A stretch of DNA of 64,000 bases from Pseudeuparius sepicola (lineage: Eukaryota; Arthropoda; Insecta; Coleoptera; Anthribidae). A model generated the notes under the pieces. The model saw nothing but the letters and a program-made list of their open reading frames with translations. It ran no database searches and was not told the DNA's origin. Below, one piece after another: positions 47,915 to 58,673 of the stretch. Both the position numbers and the translations under genes were made by a program. Within the stretch, counting starts at the first letter, position 1; each line of letters opens with the position of its first letter. The stretch is taken from positions 24,692,901 through 24,756,900 of the forward strand of contig OY987299.1 of the NCBI GenBank assembly GCA_963920635.1. Direction: 5' to 3'.

Positions 47915-48239
47915 ACATTTTATATTCTATTTTATTTGAAAACTGGGATGAACAAAAAAAGAAATATGCCAGGGGAATTTACTAAACCTCTATCATCATC
48001 CTGCATGTTGTTTTATATTTGACCAGATAAGCCTGTAGGTAATGCTTTGATGGATAAAATAATGTCCACCTTCCACTGCGACGTCATCAATAATTTGCGT
48101 TATGTATACGCGCATTCGTTGTCGCGGTTTCGGATAACAATCAAACTAAGCCAATGACCTAACCGATAATTTCTAACCTGCGGTATTGCGTGATACTTGG
48201 ATTACAAAAAAAACCGAGTGACTATTTTAAGTCGGCGTT
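47915..48239. other. Unannotated DNA
   Basis: Nothing supported. Confidence 0.5.
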
Positions 48240-48480
48240 TCAAGTGCTTCCTTTTTGAAAATGCCTTCCTTTCTTATCGGACGGAACGGGTTTCCAGTGT
48301 TTCCACCTGGTTAATGGCCGTGCGGATGCCCGTGGGGCCATCTGCGGGGCTCGTCGCGGCCACCCGGAACGGCGGTGGGGGCGACAGGAAATCATCCCTG
48401 GGAAAGTGCAGTCAGTTTTGCGGCGTCGCGTGTCGGGTAGCGCAGCTCGCACTTCGGTTTTCCATGCAAATAGTGTATAA
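48240..48480. other. CpG-rich block
   Basis: GC-rich, open on both strands, ending in an ATGCAAAT octamer-like word. No recognisable domain. It resembles the other CpG-rich blocks in this window in size and sharp edges. Confidence 0.45.
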
Positions 48481-51414
48481 ATAAAGTCATCCGTACGTAC
48501 AGTACCCCGTGAACATAGTCTGCCTCAACTTGAAATGGAATGAATGTAAAGAACTGTGGCGTGTGACTGTGTGAATATTATTAGCCGTAGAAGGTTCTAG
48601 GAACTGTTGGGACGCGCCGGAAGCTCTCGAAAATGGATCTGGTTAGTCTCTTGCCTCGTTATGCATCGTTGGGGATTAGTCGCGCTACCACGAAAAGGAG
48701 CGGTTTATGTTATTAAGAACCAAATTAGGATTAAGTATCGTTGAACTACGAGAAAATTCGGTTGTTGAGATAGTTGCCGAACCAATTTCGATGATTTATA
48801 AATGCACAGTGGCTTGCTCCCGGTGAAGGACATTCCTCCAAATTTTTACAGAAAATTGTATAATTACCCTGGTGTTTCAGAGAGATGGAGAGAGCCGACT
48901 TAAAAAATATCCCCATTCCTTTTCTCAAAATTTTAGTTTTCAATGGCGGCTAACGAATGAAAACTTCTAAGTAAAATTGACCTTTAAAATTGGGCTGACA
49001 ACTTCACTTCGGTTGTTATTTTGTTATTGATGTTGTGGTAATGCATGAAATGAAATAAAAAAATGATTTGAAACTTAACTTCGTCGTTGACTTTTGTTTT
49101 AAAAAACAAATTCCTGATTTTCAATTAGATTTTATGAAGAGCCTCGGAAGCCATGGTACATCATGCAGTATGTTGAAACTAAAGCTCAGCAGTATTTTTT
49201 CCGTTTTTTTACGACCGAGAATGGCGCTAAATTATAGATTAATATCAAATTTTTCATCGTCGTGACATAATGCCCAGTGAAACGCTGATTGTTTAGATTT
49301 TAGCGTTGTTGTCAACGTTATATCTGTTTTTCAAGTTTTTGATCAGTCTATAATCTATAATATTTCGAATTTTAAATGAAGGATAAATTGACTTTATATT
49401 TATATTGAAAATCTTATCTTAACTTAACATTTTACCTGTACTTCGCTACAGTTTAATTGTGAGATTTTTATTGACAAATAATGAACAGATCATCTTAAAT
49501 TAGAATTGAATATTAAAGCCATAACATGTCTATAATCGAAAAAAGTTTTTTTAAACAAACAGACCCAAACCCAAAGGTTTTCCTTGAGAGCTTCTGTTGA
49601 GTTACTATATTTCAATTTCTAAAATCTACTCAATATTTCTTTATAGCTACCTCCTATAGGAGCCTGTTATTGTGGACCAGGTGCGTTGTAGGTATATGGG
49701 CAGGGGTGAAGGGACGACACCCTTGCAAGAAGTTTGCCCCCTCCAGCAGATTCAGTTGATCTCCGGACCTCAACGCGTTCGCATCGAGTTTGCAATGTAA
49801 ATAATGTATAATTTTGTATAAAAACAATTGTGAAATAGTGTACATTTCTTAGATTAGGCGCATGTACAAAATTATAGGGTGTAACAGTAGTGTGGACAGT
49901 GATTAGCCGATATGCAAAAGCTGGAGGAAGAAGTGTTGCAAATGAATTTGGTTGGTATCTCTATCTATTGTGTCTTGGTTTTCTAAAATGTTTACAGAAA
50001 TATTAGAACTTTAGTAGGTAGTGTAAATAACAAGCCCAAAATGATAATTTCAAGCAAACCTTTTTATACAGGTTTCTGTAAGAATAGTACTATGAATAAA
50101 AGTTAATATCATTAATTTAGGAGTTCATATTCAGACGAAATAAGAATGGTAATAAAGGAATGACCTTGAAGTCTCTTAACTAGTCGGAAAGCTATTTGTT
50201 TTAGTTTTCTGCTGAGTTTGAGAGAACGGTAAAAACGATAATAATAATACAACAGCATAATAGTATATTATATAGCGAGACTTGTAAACAGCTTCTTACG
50301 TATGAGTGGAAAAGTTGCGCGAGAGCCGCGCAGCGGCGAGTGCTGTAATTCCATGAGTATGTAACAAGCTTACAACTCGAGTTTGGTACTATAATTTTTC
50401 TTCGACGAAAGAAAAACTATTATAATAGATAAACTATACTTCTGATTATTTGACAGGCAATAATTAGTTATGTTATGGTGACGGGGATGCCGCGCTAACA
50501 AGGCACCCGTGATAATTGCGTTTTAATTAAGAACATATACGTAATTTTTTTTATTACGATGTCAGTCATTACGTGTCAGTGTTCGTAACAATGGACTTAC
50601 TTATAACCTAAACCGTCACTTAATAGGTACCTATGTTACAGCATAGGAGTAGAAAAATTTATATTCTATGATGAAATATGGAATTGTGGTAGAAAAAGTT
50701 TTACATTTTTACTTAAAGTTTTACAATCAGGCATCAGGCTAGCTTATACAAACAACCCTTACATGTAGGTAATTTCAACTAAGCAGAAATAGATCAAAGT
50801 CATCTCTACCTGCTCTCTGATACCCCAGACTTTGAAGGGAAGTAAAATAATCCACTACCTGCGCCCCATAACATAATAACTTCACTACAAAACCCCACAA
50901 CCTGAACTAAACTAAAAATAAAACACCAATGACTGCCATATCAGAACTAGTGCCTTTATTAATAAGGCGGTCTCGGGCGATTTTGCCCAGTGTTACAAAT
51001 AATTTTGATGGATGGCCTTCTAAATAATACTCTAGTAATTTAGTGCGGTGCTCACTGTGCACCCACTTAAAACAACAGCGGCCGCGTTTATGAATTGTAC
51101 AATGGAGCCATTCAGGCGGAACCGAACCCCACTCACACTGCAGTGTTTTATTATTGTCGGCCGCACAGTGCACACTGCGCCGTATGCTTTATTATGTACG
51201 GTCTATTCGATAGAAATAATCCTGGGCACGTCAAATTTCAAAATATAGTAGGAATGGGTTTGTAAAGGCTTTTACACCCTTAAAAAAACAACAAATAAAA
51301 TGCACCGAAACTCGCAAACAACATGAATATTAAATATACTCACATTATGTTTAATTTATGCTCCAATTTGGAAAATTTTGGTTCGGACTATACGGTTGCA
51401 AGGCATTTCGAAAA
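48481..51414. other. Unannotated DNA
   Basis: No gene or repeat that I can support. A small GC-rich patch (GCGCGAGAGCCGCGCAGCGG) lies near 50318. Confidence 0.5.
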
Positions 51415-51423
51415 CATACTTTT

Positions 51424-51895
51424 TCTTGAAATCGGCATTAAAATGTCCCAAAATCGTCATTAAAAGCACAGAAATCGTACAATAATGTAGCCCATTATTG
51501 TACGATTTTTTCAATAAGTAGGCCTTGGCGAGATGTAAACATCAAACGTTCAGACGCGGAGAAATCGCCCGTCAAAAGTGACCAAATATTCAAAACCCGG
51601 CCGATAAAGGCTCATTTAACTTTTCGTACACATTGCGAAATTGTTTCCTATAGAAGCGCAATCCTTCAGTATACATATTTTAGTAAATTTGAAAATCAAT
51701 AGATTTGTTGTGTAGGCTGCACAAGAAGCAGCAGTTTGGTTTTTCTGTCAGAAGGTGCCGTACATCATTATACTTGTCCTAGGTAGAGCGATCGGTAAAG
51801 TCAAGCAACGCCGCGCGTAGTCGGTTCGTGGACGGGTGATCCCTTATTATTATTTTCTTGGCTAATAAAACATTTTTTTTTTTCGATTTCAAGAA
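51424..51895. mobile_element. Dispersed repeat family R, copy 2
   Basis: Follows the copy at 24313-24783 in order over its whole length, starting TTGAAATCGGCATTAAAAT and ending TTCGATTTCAAGAA. It has small indels and is again followed by a family A hairpin. Confidence 0.7.
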
Positions 51896-51905
51896 AAATA
51901 TAATA

Positions 51906-52035
51906 TGTACCTCGGCACTGAAGTTCTTTTTATGACTCATGTGGTTTATTTGCCTCGGCCAGAGGCCTCAGCAACTAAACTCCACATGAGTCATAAAAAG
52001 TCGAACTTCAGTGCCTTGGTACATAAATAACTATT
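51906..52035. repeat. Hairpin repeat, family A, copy 2 (best preserved)
   Basis: The arms ATGTACCTCGGCACTGAAGT and ACTTCAGTGCC-TTGGTACAT extend through GACTCATGTGG/CCACATGAGTC. The inner hairpin is GCCTC-GGCCA-GAGGC. It ends with ATAAATAACTATT. Confidence 0.75.
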
Positions 52036-52192
52036 TCTTGAAATCGTCAGTGAAATGTCTCAAAATCGTCATTAAAAGCTCAGATATTGGCACTAAAGGT
52101 TGTACGATTTTTTCAATAAGTAGGCCTTGGCGAAATGTAAACATCAAACGTCAGACGCGGAGCCATCGCCCGTCAAAAGTGACCAAATATGG
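52036..52192. repeat. Family R repeat, partial copy
   Basis: Left third of family R (TCATTAAAAGCTCAGA, TCAATAAGTAGGCCTTGGCG, CAAACGTCAGACGCGGAGCC), cut where the composite tRNA-like repeat begins. Confidence 0.65.
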
Positions 52193-52690
52193 TTTTCCTG
52201 CTCCCTCCCCCGTAAGTTATTATTTACATACTCGCCAACAGGCCCGAAAGCGAAAGTCAAATGTTCGAGGTGCCCTGTTATTTTGGTTGCTAGCTGCGAA
52301 AGTGGTTGCTAGGTACAAAAAGTATTGCTTAGCAACCCTTACGCAGCAAGGACCTTAAAACCATTAATAAAATATATGTAGCAACGCGAACCTTGCGTCA
52401 ATTTTAATAGGTTTCACAGCAATCGTTTTACAAACTAGTTTTAATCATATAGAACACGAATTATAGAAAAATTAATAATTTAAATGTTTCTCTGGCTTCA
52501 AATAAGAGCCGCATAACAGAACAAATTTGACAAGTACCGCGCTACCGGTGGGGCAAGAGTACGCGATTAGGAATTCATAGATCCATGGTTCAAATCCCAT
52601 TATATTTATCACTGATTATCATTTTTAGTAATTGAACAAAGGTTAATTTGAAGATCATTATTACTCACAATCTACTCCATATGTGTTTAG
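52193..52690 (+). repeat. Composite repeat with tRNA-like segment, copy 2
   Basis: Second copy of the repeat at 10476-10995. The tRNA-like part is clearer here: GGCAAGAGTACGCGATTAGG (A-box region) is followed by CCATGGTTCAAATCCCA (B box) at about tRNA spacing. The pol III-like part lies inside the repeat rather than at its 5' end, unlike a simple SINE. Confidence 0.7.
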
Positions 52691-52744
52691 AGCTTTATTC
52701 AAAGTACCTATAACTTGAAATTTTCGGAAGCAGGAAAAATGTAA

Positions 52745-52876
52745 TACATTGCACGATGCGTAAGCTCTTTTTTGGCCTCAGAGGTACTTTTAATGACCGA
52801 GGCAACGCGAGCGTTTAAACAACCTCCTCGGCCAAAAAAGTGCACTTACGCATCTGGCATTGTAAATAACTATTAT
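52745..52876. repeat. Hairpin repeat, family B, copy 2
   Basis: The arm GATGCGTAAGCTCTTTTTTG faces CAAAAAAGTGCACTTACGCATC; the inner part is GACCGAGGCAACGCGAGCG. It ends with TTGTAAATAACTATT, then runs directly into a family A hairpin. Confidence 0.65.
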
Positions 52877-52975
52877 TTGCCTCCGCCAGAGGCCTCGGCA
52901 ACTAAATTCCACATGAGTTATGAGTTATAAAAAGTTGAACTTCAGTGCCTTGGTACATAAATAACTATTTATTGG
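52877..52975. repeat. Hairpin repeat, family A, copy 3 (left arm lost)
   Basis: Right arm and inner hairpin only (GCCAGAGGCCTCGGCAACTA, CCACATGAGTTATG), ending GGTACATAAATAACTATT. Confidence 0.6.
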
Positions 52976-53063
52976 TTCCGGAACATAAATTTTTTATAAT
53001 AAGCCTATTCCAATGGGATTAAAAAAATGCTAAGTTTTATTACAAAGTAAGAAAAACAAACTA

Positions 53064-53579
53064 TCACACCCAAAATGTCTAGGGATCACCTTAATTATTT
53101 TAAAATTTATGCCACAACTTCTCTGTTTTGGAGTGGCCCTCTAATTCTCCTGACTTAAATCCTATTGAAAAGGTATGGGATAACATGAAGAGTCGCCTTT
53201 TGGATGTTGGGAATGGTTTTATAATCAACAAGAACTGGAAAGGGCAGTCCAGAGAGTTTGGAGAGAATTGGATCAAGAAATGATTGATAGGCTAATTTTA
53301 AGTATTCAAAACTGTCATTAATAATATAGAGGAGGATATTCTGGGTATTAAATTTTCATGGGTTTTGTTAAGTTATTTTTTTAAGTTACATTTACTTCAA
53401 CGAATTTTGTGATATTTGTGAAATAAATTGGTGTGATTATATTTTTGGGGAAAGTTTCTATTTTTTATGCGAGTGCTATCTATGTATTTTCATTTACTTT
53501 GAATAAAAACATTCAAGAAATGGGCGATTTATTATTATTTTGTTAAATATAAGAGTGATCCCTAGACAATTTGGGTGAG
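53064..53579 (+). mobile_element. Deleted Tc1 element
   Basis: The ends TCACACCCAAAATGTCTAGG and, reversed, CTCACCCAAATTGTCTAGGG extend through GATCAC. TA lies next to both. At about 515 bp it is too short for a full Tc1. It retains the last part of the transposase gene. Confidence 0.75.
53119..53324 (+). pseudogene. Tc1 transposase C-terminal remnant
   Basis: Reads [19 protein letters not shown], the hallmark of the third catalytic region of Tc1 transposases. After a frameshift it continues as [20 protein letters not shown], the family C-terminus. The region carrying the first two catalytic residues is gone. Confidence 0.85.
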
Positions 53580-53584
53580 TATAT

Positions 53585-54066
53585 TTACATGTACCACAAA
53601 ATTGATTTCAATCCCAAAACATCGTACAGCATTGTTTAAGAGGTTAATTTAATAATAATAATAATATTTGTCATTAAACATATATTATGTATATTTTTTG
53701 TTTACTTTTGTTAAAGTAAATACCTATTTCATAAGTATAGGTAGGTAACTACTATGTACAATAATTATAAATAAATATTCTGTACGTCTATATAGTACCT
53801 AGGTTAAGTGGAACATGGTGCTGTTTTATGATTTTTTTATAGAACAGAGCGGCATATCTGGACCATTTTACGTGATGATAATATTATCTATTTTTAATTC
53901 ATTATTATTTAGTTATATATTTATTTCCTTAGCCCTTAATGTTTCGTCATTAAGTGAATAAAAATTATTAATATTGTTAGGTCTTATTATAATTTACCAA
54001 AAAATAAGCAAAAATTTTTTTAAGCTTTTTCCTAAGCTGAATTCTCAAATTATGCCTCATTGTTTA
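53585..54066. other. Unannotated AT-rich DNA
   Basis: Nothing supported. Confidence 0.5.
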
Positions 54067-54427
54067 TTTGAAGGCAGGGTTGATAAAAAACACGATTACA
54101 AAAAAATCAAAAATCAACGATTTTTTTAAAACATGATTTTTTTTTTCAACTAATTTTGGTTAGTTTTTATCAACATGCATATTTTTTAACTGTTTATATC
54201 TTGTTTCGTCAAACGAAAAATTATTTTCAAGCATGAATAATATACTCAGGTCAGTATAATACTTCTTATTTCTTATACACTTCACAAGACTTTTCATCCA
54301 CAATTGTAAAAGGTTAAAATTTTGATAATAAAATAAAATAAATTAAAATAAACTAAAATATGTAAAACATAAAACTGCAAGTATAATAGTCGTCCAAAAT
54401 AATAATAATAATAATAAAAATAACACC

Positions 54428-57400
54428 CAGCCCAACAACAACACGAACATCTACAACATGGGAGCCAAACGAGAACTAGGGTTCCACCCACCGAAGGTGC
54501 TGCGCGGGAACTTCAGCCAGCGTTCACAGAGGCGGGATTACAACGACGACGCATGAAATGGACTGTGTCCATGAATGAATCGATTATGCGTATTTTTTAC
54601 AGGGTGACAAACTTAGGACAAGAGATGATCGGCTACCGACAACAACTGCATGCCGAGTTCTGCAGGGAGTTTCCACACATGCAAGTGTCTGAACAAAGGG
54701 TGTCAGATCAGTATCGAACTATTCTAAGAAATAACCGAATTCCAGAAACGCGACTTAACGCTATCAAACGGGAAGTTGAGCTAGAGATCCACGGCGAACA
54801 CATAGACATAGATGACAACAACAACAATGGGGAACTTCAAGCGCCTGGACAACAACTAGAAGCCGAAAGGGTAGAACCAACAACCGAGAGTCTGGAATCG
54901 GTTAACGAAGAACATTTTGAAGGCTTAAACGCACATATGAGACAGGCAGTGTTGCGATACGAAGGCACAGACCCACTGAGCAGGCCACCGCTACCAAGAT
55001 TAAATTCTTCCAGGAAACTTGCGATCGTGCTCGATCTTATGAACACACGAATTTTACCAAACTATGTTTCAGTGACACCAACATTAGAACGTATGCACAT
55101 GTTAATCTACTGTGCCGCAACGGCAGTCACCACTGTAATGGGTGCCAAGATCCGAACGGCCCAAGAGTTGAATCGTGCAAGACCAGAACCACGAATGGCT
55201 CAATGGGAAATGCGACTAAATCGGAAGATCGAGAGTCTCCGTAAAGACATAGGACAAGTGACGGAATATATCAGAGGAGTTAGAACTAGAAGGATCCAGA
55301 GGGCGGTGCAGGCAATAATGAGCCGCACCCAAATGCATTCTCGGCATGACCCCGCGAACATCACTGCTCAACAATGTCTTGACACATTAAAACAAAAACT
55401 TTCTGTTTTCGCAGGGCGTCTGAGGAGATACAAGGCTAGTAACAACAGGAAACGAGACAACAAACTCTTTGAACGATCAGAAAAGGGTTTCTACCGTGCT
55501 TTTAATTCTAGCGCCGATGCCACAAATGCGAGTTACCCTAGCAGAGAACAGGTCGACGGTTTCTGGAGAAATCAACTTGCCACACCAGGTCCATACAATG
55601 TCAGTGCAAGCTGGATCAGCGAAGAACGCGAGATGGGCCGGAACTATAGCCAGATGCAACACGAGCAATTCACAACCGCTGAGGTCTCCGATGTCATCAA
55701 GAATTCCCACAACTGGAAGGCACCAGGTCCAGATCATCTCCAAAATTATTGGATTAAGAAGTTGTGGTGCACGCATGAACAGATAACTACCTTAATTAAT
55801 GAAGTCTTGCTCGATCCTCTGAAAATGCCATTGTTTTTTACACAGGGTGCAACCTACCTGTTACCAAAAGACCAGCGGAATACGGATAACCCTGCCAAGT
55901 ACCGCCCAATAACCTGCTTGCCTACGCTGTACAAGATAATCACATCTTGCCTTACGCAGCGAATATATGCTCACTGCGAGCGGAACAACATCATTGCAAT
56001 GCAGCAGAAGGGCTGCTCGAAGGGCGCAATGGGATGCAAAGAGCAACTCATCATAGACTCTGTCATCTGCAACCAGGCTCATTCCAAGCAACGAAACCTC
56101 CACATGGCTTATGTGGACTACAAAAAAGCATTTGATTCCATACCTCACGACTGGCCCACAGGTATCTTAAAGCTGTATAAAATAGATCATCATACAGTTT
56201 CCTTTTTAGAACACGTTATGACAACCTGGCGCACTAAGATACAACTCAGAACCGCAAACAGTAACATCGAGACCGACACAATCAACATCCGAAGAGGGAT
56301 TTTCCAAGGAGATTCACTCAGTCCACTGTGGTTCTGCATGGCGATGAACCCTCTATCACATCGGTTGAACTCTACAAAATATGGCTTCGCTATCAAAAGC
56401 AACAACGCAGAAGCGATCAAGTTGAATCACCTATTATATATGGATGATTTAAAACTGATGGCCGCAACCAAAAACCAACTAACGCAAATGCTTAAAATTG
56501 TAGAGGAGTTCTCCAGGGACATCGGAATGCTGTTTGGACTGGACAAGTGCCGCACCCTTAATATCATCCGGGGAAAGCTCGAACAAAGCGCACACGAGAT
56601 GCAGGACGGCCAGGAGATCGAAGCAATGAGCAAGGGAGATACATACAAGTATCTCGGGATGAAACAAGCTCAAAGGATAGACCATCGAACAATGAAGACT
56701 GATTTAACGAATGAATTCATCAAGAGAGTAAGACAAGTAGTGCGAACTGATCTTAACAGCAGGAATTTGTTTAAGGCCCTGAACACGTATGCGTGCTCTG
56801 TACTCAGCTATTCGTTCGGAATAGTGAATTGGACCAACACGGACATCAACAACCTGCAACGAAAAGTTAGGACACTACTGACAAAAGCTCATAAACATCA
56901 TCCCCGTAGCGCCGTAGAAAGAACAACTCTGCCACGTCAACTAGGAGGAAGAGGATTGGCAGACCTCAGCAAGCAATTGGACCAACAAATAATAAATCTG
57001 CGTAATTATTTCCAGAGACAGGCCAACAGCTCCACACTACATAAAGCTATATGCGGAGCAGACGTCTCAACACCGCTACGTCTGACGGAACACGAGCGTC
57101 AAAATCACCACCGAACCGACAACGATAAACTACAGAGGTGGTTGGGGAAGCCGCTGCACGGGAGACATCCTAATGAGGTTAACCAGGAACATGTCGACAA
57201 GTTAGCGTCGAACTATTGGCTGACCTCGGGACGAATGTTCCCCGAGACGGAAGGCTTCCTACTGGCCATACAAGATCAGGTTATACCAACTCGCCACTAC
57301 CTAAAATTCATTGTAGGAGATGCATCGGTAGTGGATGACAGATGCAGATACGGGTGCCCAACTTCAGAAACAATCCAGCACATAACAGGAGGATGTCAGA

Positions 57401-58068
57401 TGTTCGCATCAACGGAATATAAGGAACGACACGATTCGGTTGCCAAGATCTTGCACCAGGAACTGGCGGAAAAGCTGCTGCTTGTGCAGGCAGAGAAGGT
57501 CCCATATTACAACTACACACCTGAGCCTGTTCTTGAGAACAGCAACTACAAGATGTACTGGGATCGTACAGTTCTGACAGATCAACGAGTTGCCCATAAC
57601 AGACCGGACCTTATAATAGTTGATAAAATTTCTAGGCAGACAACTCTGATTGATGTGGCCATCCCGAACAACAACAACCTGCGTGTGAAGCAAGTCGAGA
57701 AGATCGCGAAGTACAGAGATTTAGAAGAACGAATTAGAAGGCAATGGGAAATGGAGAACGTCCAGACGATTCCAATCATCATGTCAACAACTGGTGTTAT
57801 ACCAAAAAGTTTGCTGAGAAACATCAAGGAGCTGGGTCTAACTGATAGTCTTTACAGGTCCATGCAGAAAGCGGTACTACTTGCGACAGCCCGAACCGTC
57901 AGGAAATTCATGGGGAGTGCAGGATCATCCAACAACATCAATGTCACCTAAGGCCCGATAACATGGCAAGGGTCTCGTCCGAGCCAGATCCTTTTGGTAT
58001 CCGGGATACCCGGGATCTGAGTGAATGTTCCCCGTAGAGGGAGTGCGAATGCCTTTTGGCTAAGTCGA
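54428..58068 (+). mobile_element. Dong/R4-type non-LTR retrotransposon, copy 1
   Basis: Lies between TAA runs (about 54401-54425 and 58071-58086). Compared with copy 2 it lacks about 250 bp at the 5' end, starting at AGCCCAACAACAACACG. The rest is colinear with copy 2 at a constant offset of 6,982 bp, with no indel seen. It has one long open frame and a roughly 117-bp 3' untranslated region ending GCTAAGTCGAGA. Dong of Bombyx mori is known to insert in TAA repeats; this fits by both target and protein type. Confidence 0.93.
54553..57951 (+). CDS. Dong/R4-type reverse transcriptase with restriction-like endonuclease
   Basis: 1,132 residues from the first in-frame ATG in this truncated copy. 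The frame stays open upstream to the insertion point, and copy 2 shows that the native protein starts at least 89 residues earlier. The protein nicks target DNA and primes reverse transcription from the nick. Domains: N-terminal region with Gln/Asn-rich linker (about 90-105); reverse transcriptase about 380-700, with AYVDYKKAFDSIPH at 519-532, IFQGDSLSPLWF near 583-594 and catalytic YMDD at 629-632. Thumb region follows. A CCHC motif (C931, C935, H943, C948) precedes the restriction-like endonuclease, with PD at 1018-1019, D1034 and a K/Y segment near 1046-1054. No stop or shift. H-D-W-P at 532-535 differs from H-D-W-L in copy 2. Confidence 0.95.
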   Translation: MKWTVSMNESIMRIFYRVTNLGQEMIGYRQQLHAEFCREFPHMQVSEQRVSDQYRTILRNNRIPETRLNAIKREVELEIHGEHIDIDDNNNNGELQAPGQQLEAERVEPTTESLESVNEEHFEGLNAHMRQAVLRYEGTDPLSRPPLPRLNSSRKLAIVLDLMNTRILPNYVSVTPTLERMHMLIYCAATAVTTVMGAKIRTAQELNRARPEPRMAQWEMRLNRKIESLRKDIGQVTEYIRGVRTRRIQRAVQAIMSRTQMHSRHDPANITAQQCLDTLKQKLSVFAGRLRRYKASNNRKRDNKLFERSEKGFYRAFNSSADATNASYPSREQVDGFWRNQLATPGPYNVSASWISEEREMGRNYSQMQHEQFTTAEVSDVIKNSHNWKAPGPDHLQNYWIKKLWCTHEQITTLINEVLLDPLKMPLFFTQGATYLLPKDQRNTDNPAKYRPITCLPTLYKIITSCLTQRIYAHCERNNIIAMQQKGCSKGAMGCKEQLIIDSVICNQAHSKQRNLHMAYVDYKKAFDSIPHDWPTGILKLYKIDHHTVSFLEHVMTTWRTKIQLRTANSNIETDTINIRRGIFQGDSLSPLWFCMAMNPLSHRLNSTKYGFAIKSNNAEAIKLNHLLYMDDLKLMAATKNQLTQMLKIVEEFSRDIGMLFGLDKCRTLNIIRGKLEQSAHEMQDGQEIEAMSKGDTYKYLGMKQAQRIDHRTMKTDLTNEFIKRVRQVVRTDLNSRNLFKALNTYACSVLSYSFGIVNWTNTDINNLQRKVRTLLTKAHKHHPRSAVERTTLPRQLGGRGLADLSKQLDQQIINLRNYFQRQANSSTLHKAICGADVSTPLRLTEHERQNHHRTDNDKLQRWLGKPLHGRHPNEVNQEHVDKLASNYWLTSGRMFPETEGFLLAIQDQVIPTRHYLKFIVGDASVVDDRCRYGCPTSETIQHITGGCQMFASTEYKERHDSVAKILHQELAEKLLLVQAEKVPYYNYTPEPVLENSNYKMYWDRTVLTDQRVAHNRPDLIIVDKISRQTTLIDVAIPNNNNLRVKQVEKIAKYRDLEERIRRQWEMENVQTIPIIMSTTGVIPKSLLRNIKELGLTDSLYRSMQKAVLLATARTVRKFMGSAGSSNNINVT

Positions 58069-58127
58069 GATAATAATAAAAATAATAAGTGATTAATTAT
58101 GTTTGCATCAATAAACATCTGACATTT

Positions 58128-58673
58128 ATTTATTTATTTATTTAAATAAACCAACAGGCATGTGCCCAATTACACTTCTGCAGCGCAATTGTCCTAGGTG
58201 TAGGGAGATACAATAGACAACTTTGCCGTGTTGTTATTGATGGCACATACAATTTTATCATTTGGAGCAACCTAGGGCAGTCAAGGAATTTTGTATAGTA
58301 TGGTTTGAGTAAAGTAGTCTCTCCGGATAAGAGACGTGAAGTGGTGCTGTTTGAGCAATTCGTCGTGCGGAAACCCCCGTTCGGGATAGATACCCAGTTT
58401 GTTTAAAAGTAAGATATTTTAAGAATTTTCTTTGTATGTTTTCGATTGCACAGATATGAACTTCAAATAGAGGTGACCACACGGCAGAGGAATACTCCAA
58501 CCCTGATCTGACAAGTGTGTAGTAGAGAACTTTGATAGTATCTAAATCCTTGAAGTCACGCCAGCGCACAATGAATCCATATGCCTTAGAAGCCCTGGAA
58601 GTCACATTTTCAATGTGCTTCACAAAGGAAAGTTTACTGTCAAAAGTCAAGACATATTTAATAATGATAGATA
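58128..58673 (-). mobile_element. Jockey-type retrotransposon 3' fragment
   Basis: Minus-strand fragment ending in a TTTA/TAAA simple-repeat tail (58125-58145). It holds a C-terminal reverse transcriptase remnant. The right edge coincides with the foldback element that starts at 58674. GACAT lies near both edges and may be the target duplication. Confidence 0.7.
58258..58655 (-). pseudogene. Reverse transcriptase C-terminal remnant
   Basis: About 130 residues that follow the tail of jockey-superfamily ORF2: LTFDSKLSFVKHIENV, then LYYTLVRSGLEYSSAVWSPL and IENIQRKFLKYL. These belong to the region after the catalytic YADD block, which is absent. Codons after VSARRIAQ are less like the family. 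It is a 5'-truncated, dead copy with no start codon of its own. Confidence 0.8.

Noticed and set aside
55477..56148. Minus-strand frames of 95-99 residues inside Dong copy 1
   Set aside because: Shadows of the long plus-strand frame; the same shadows recur in copy 2 because the DNA is repeated.
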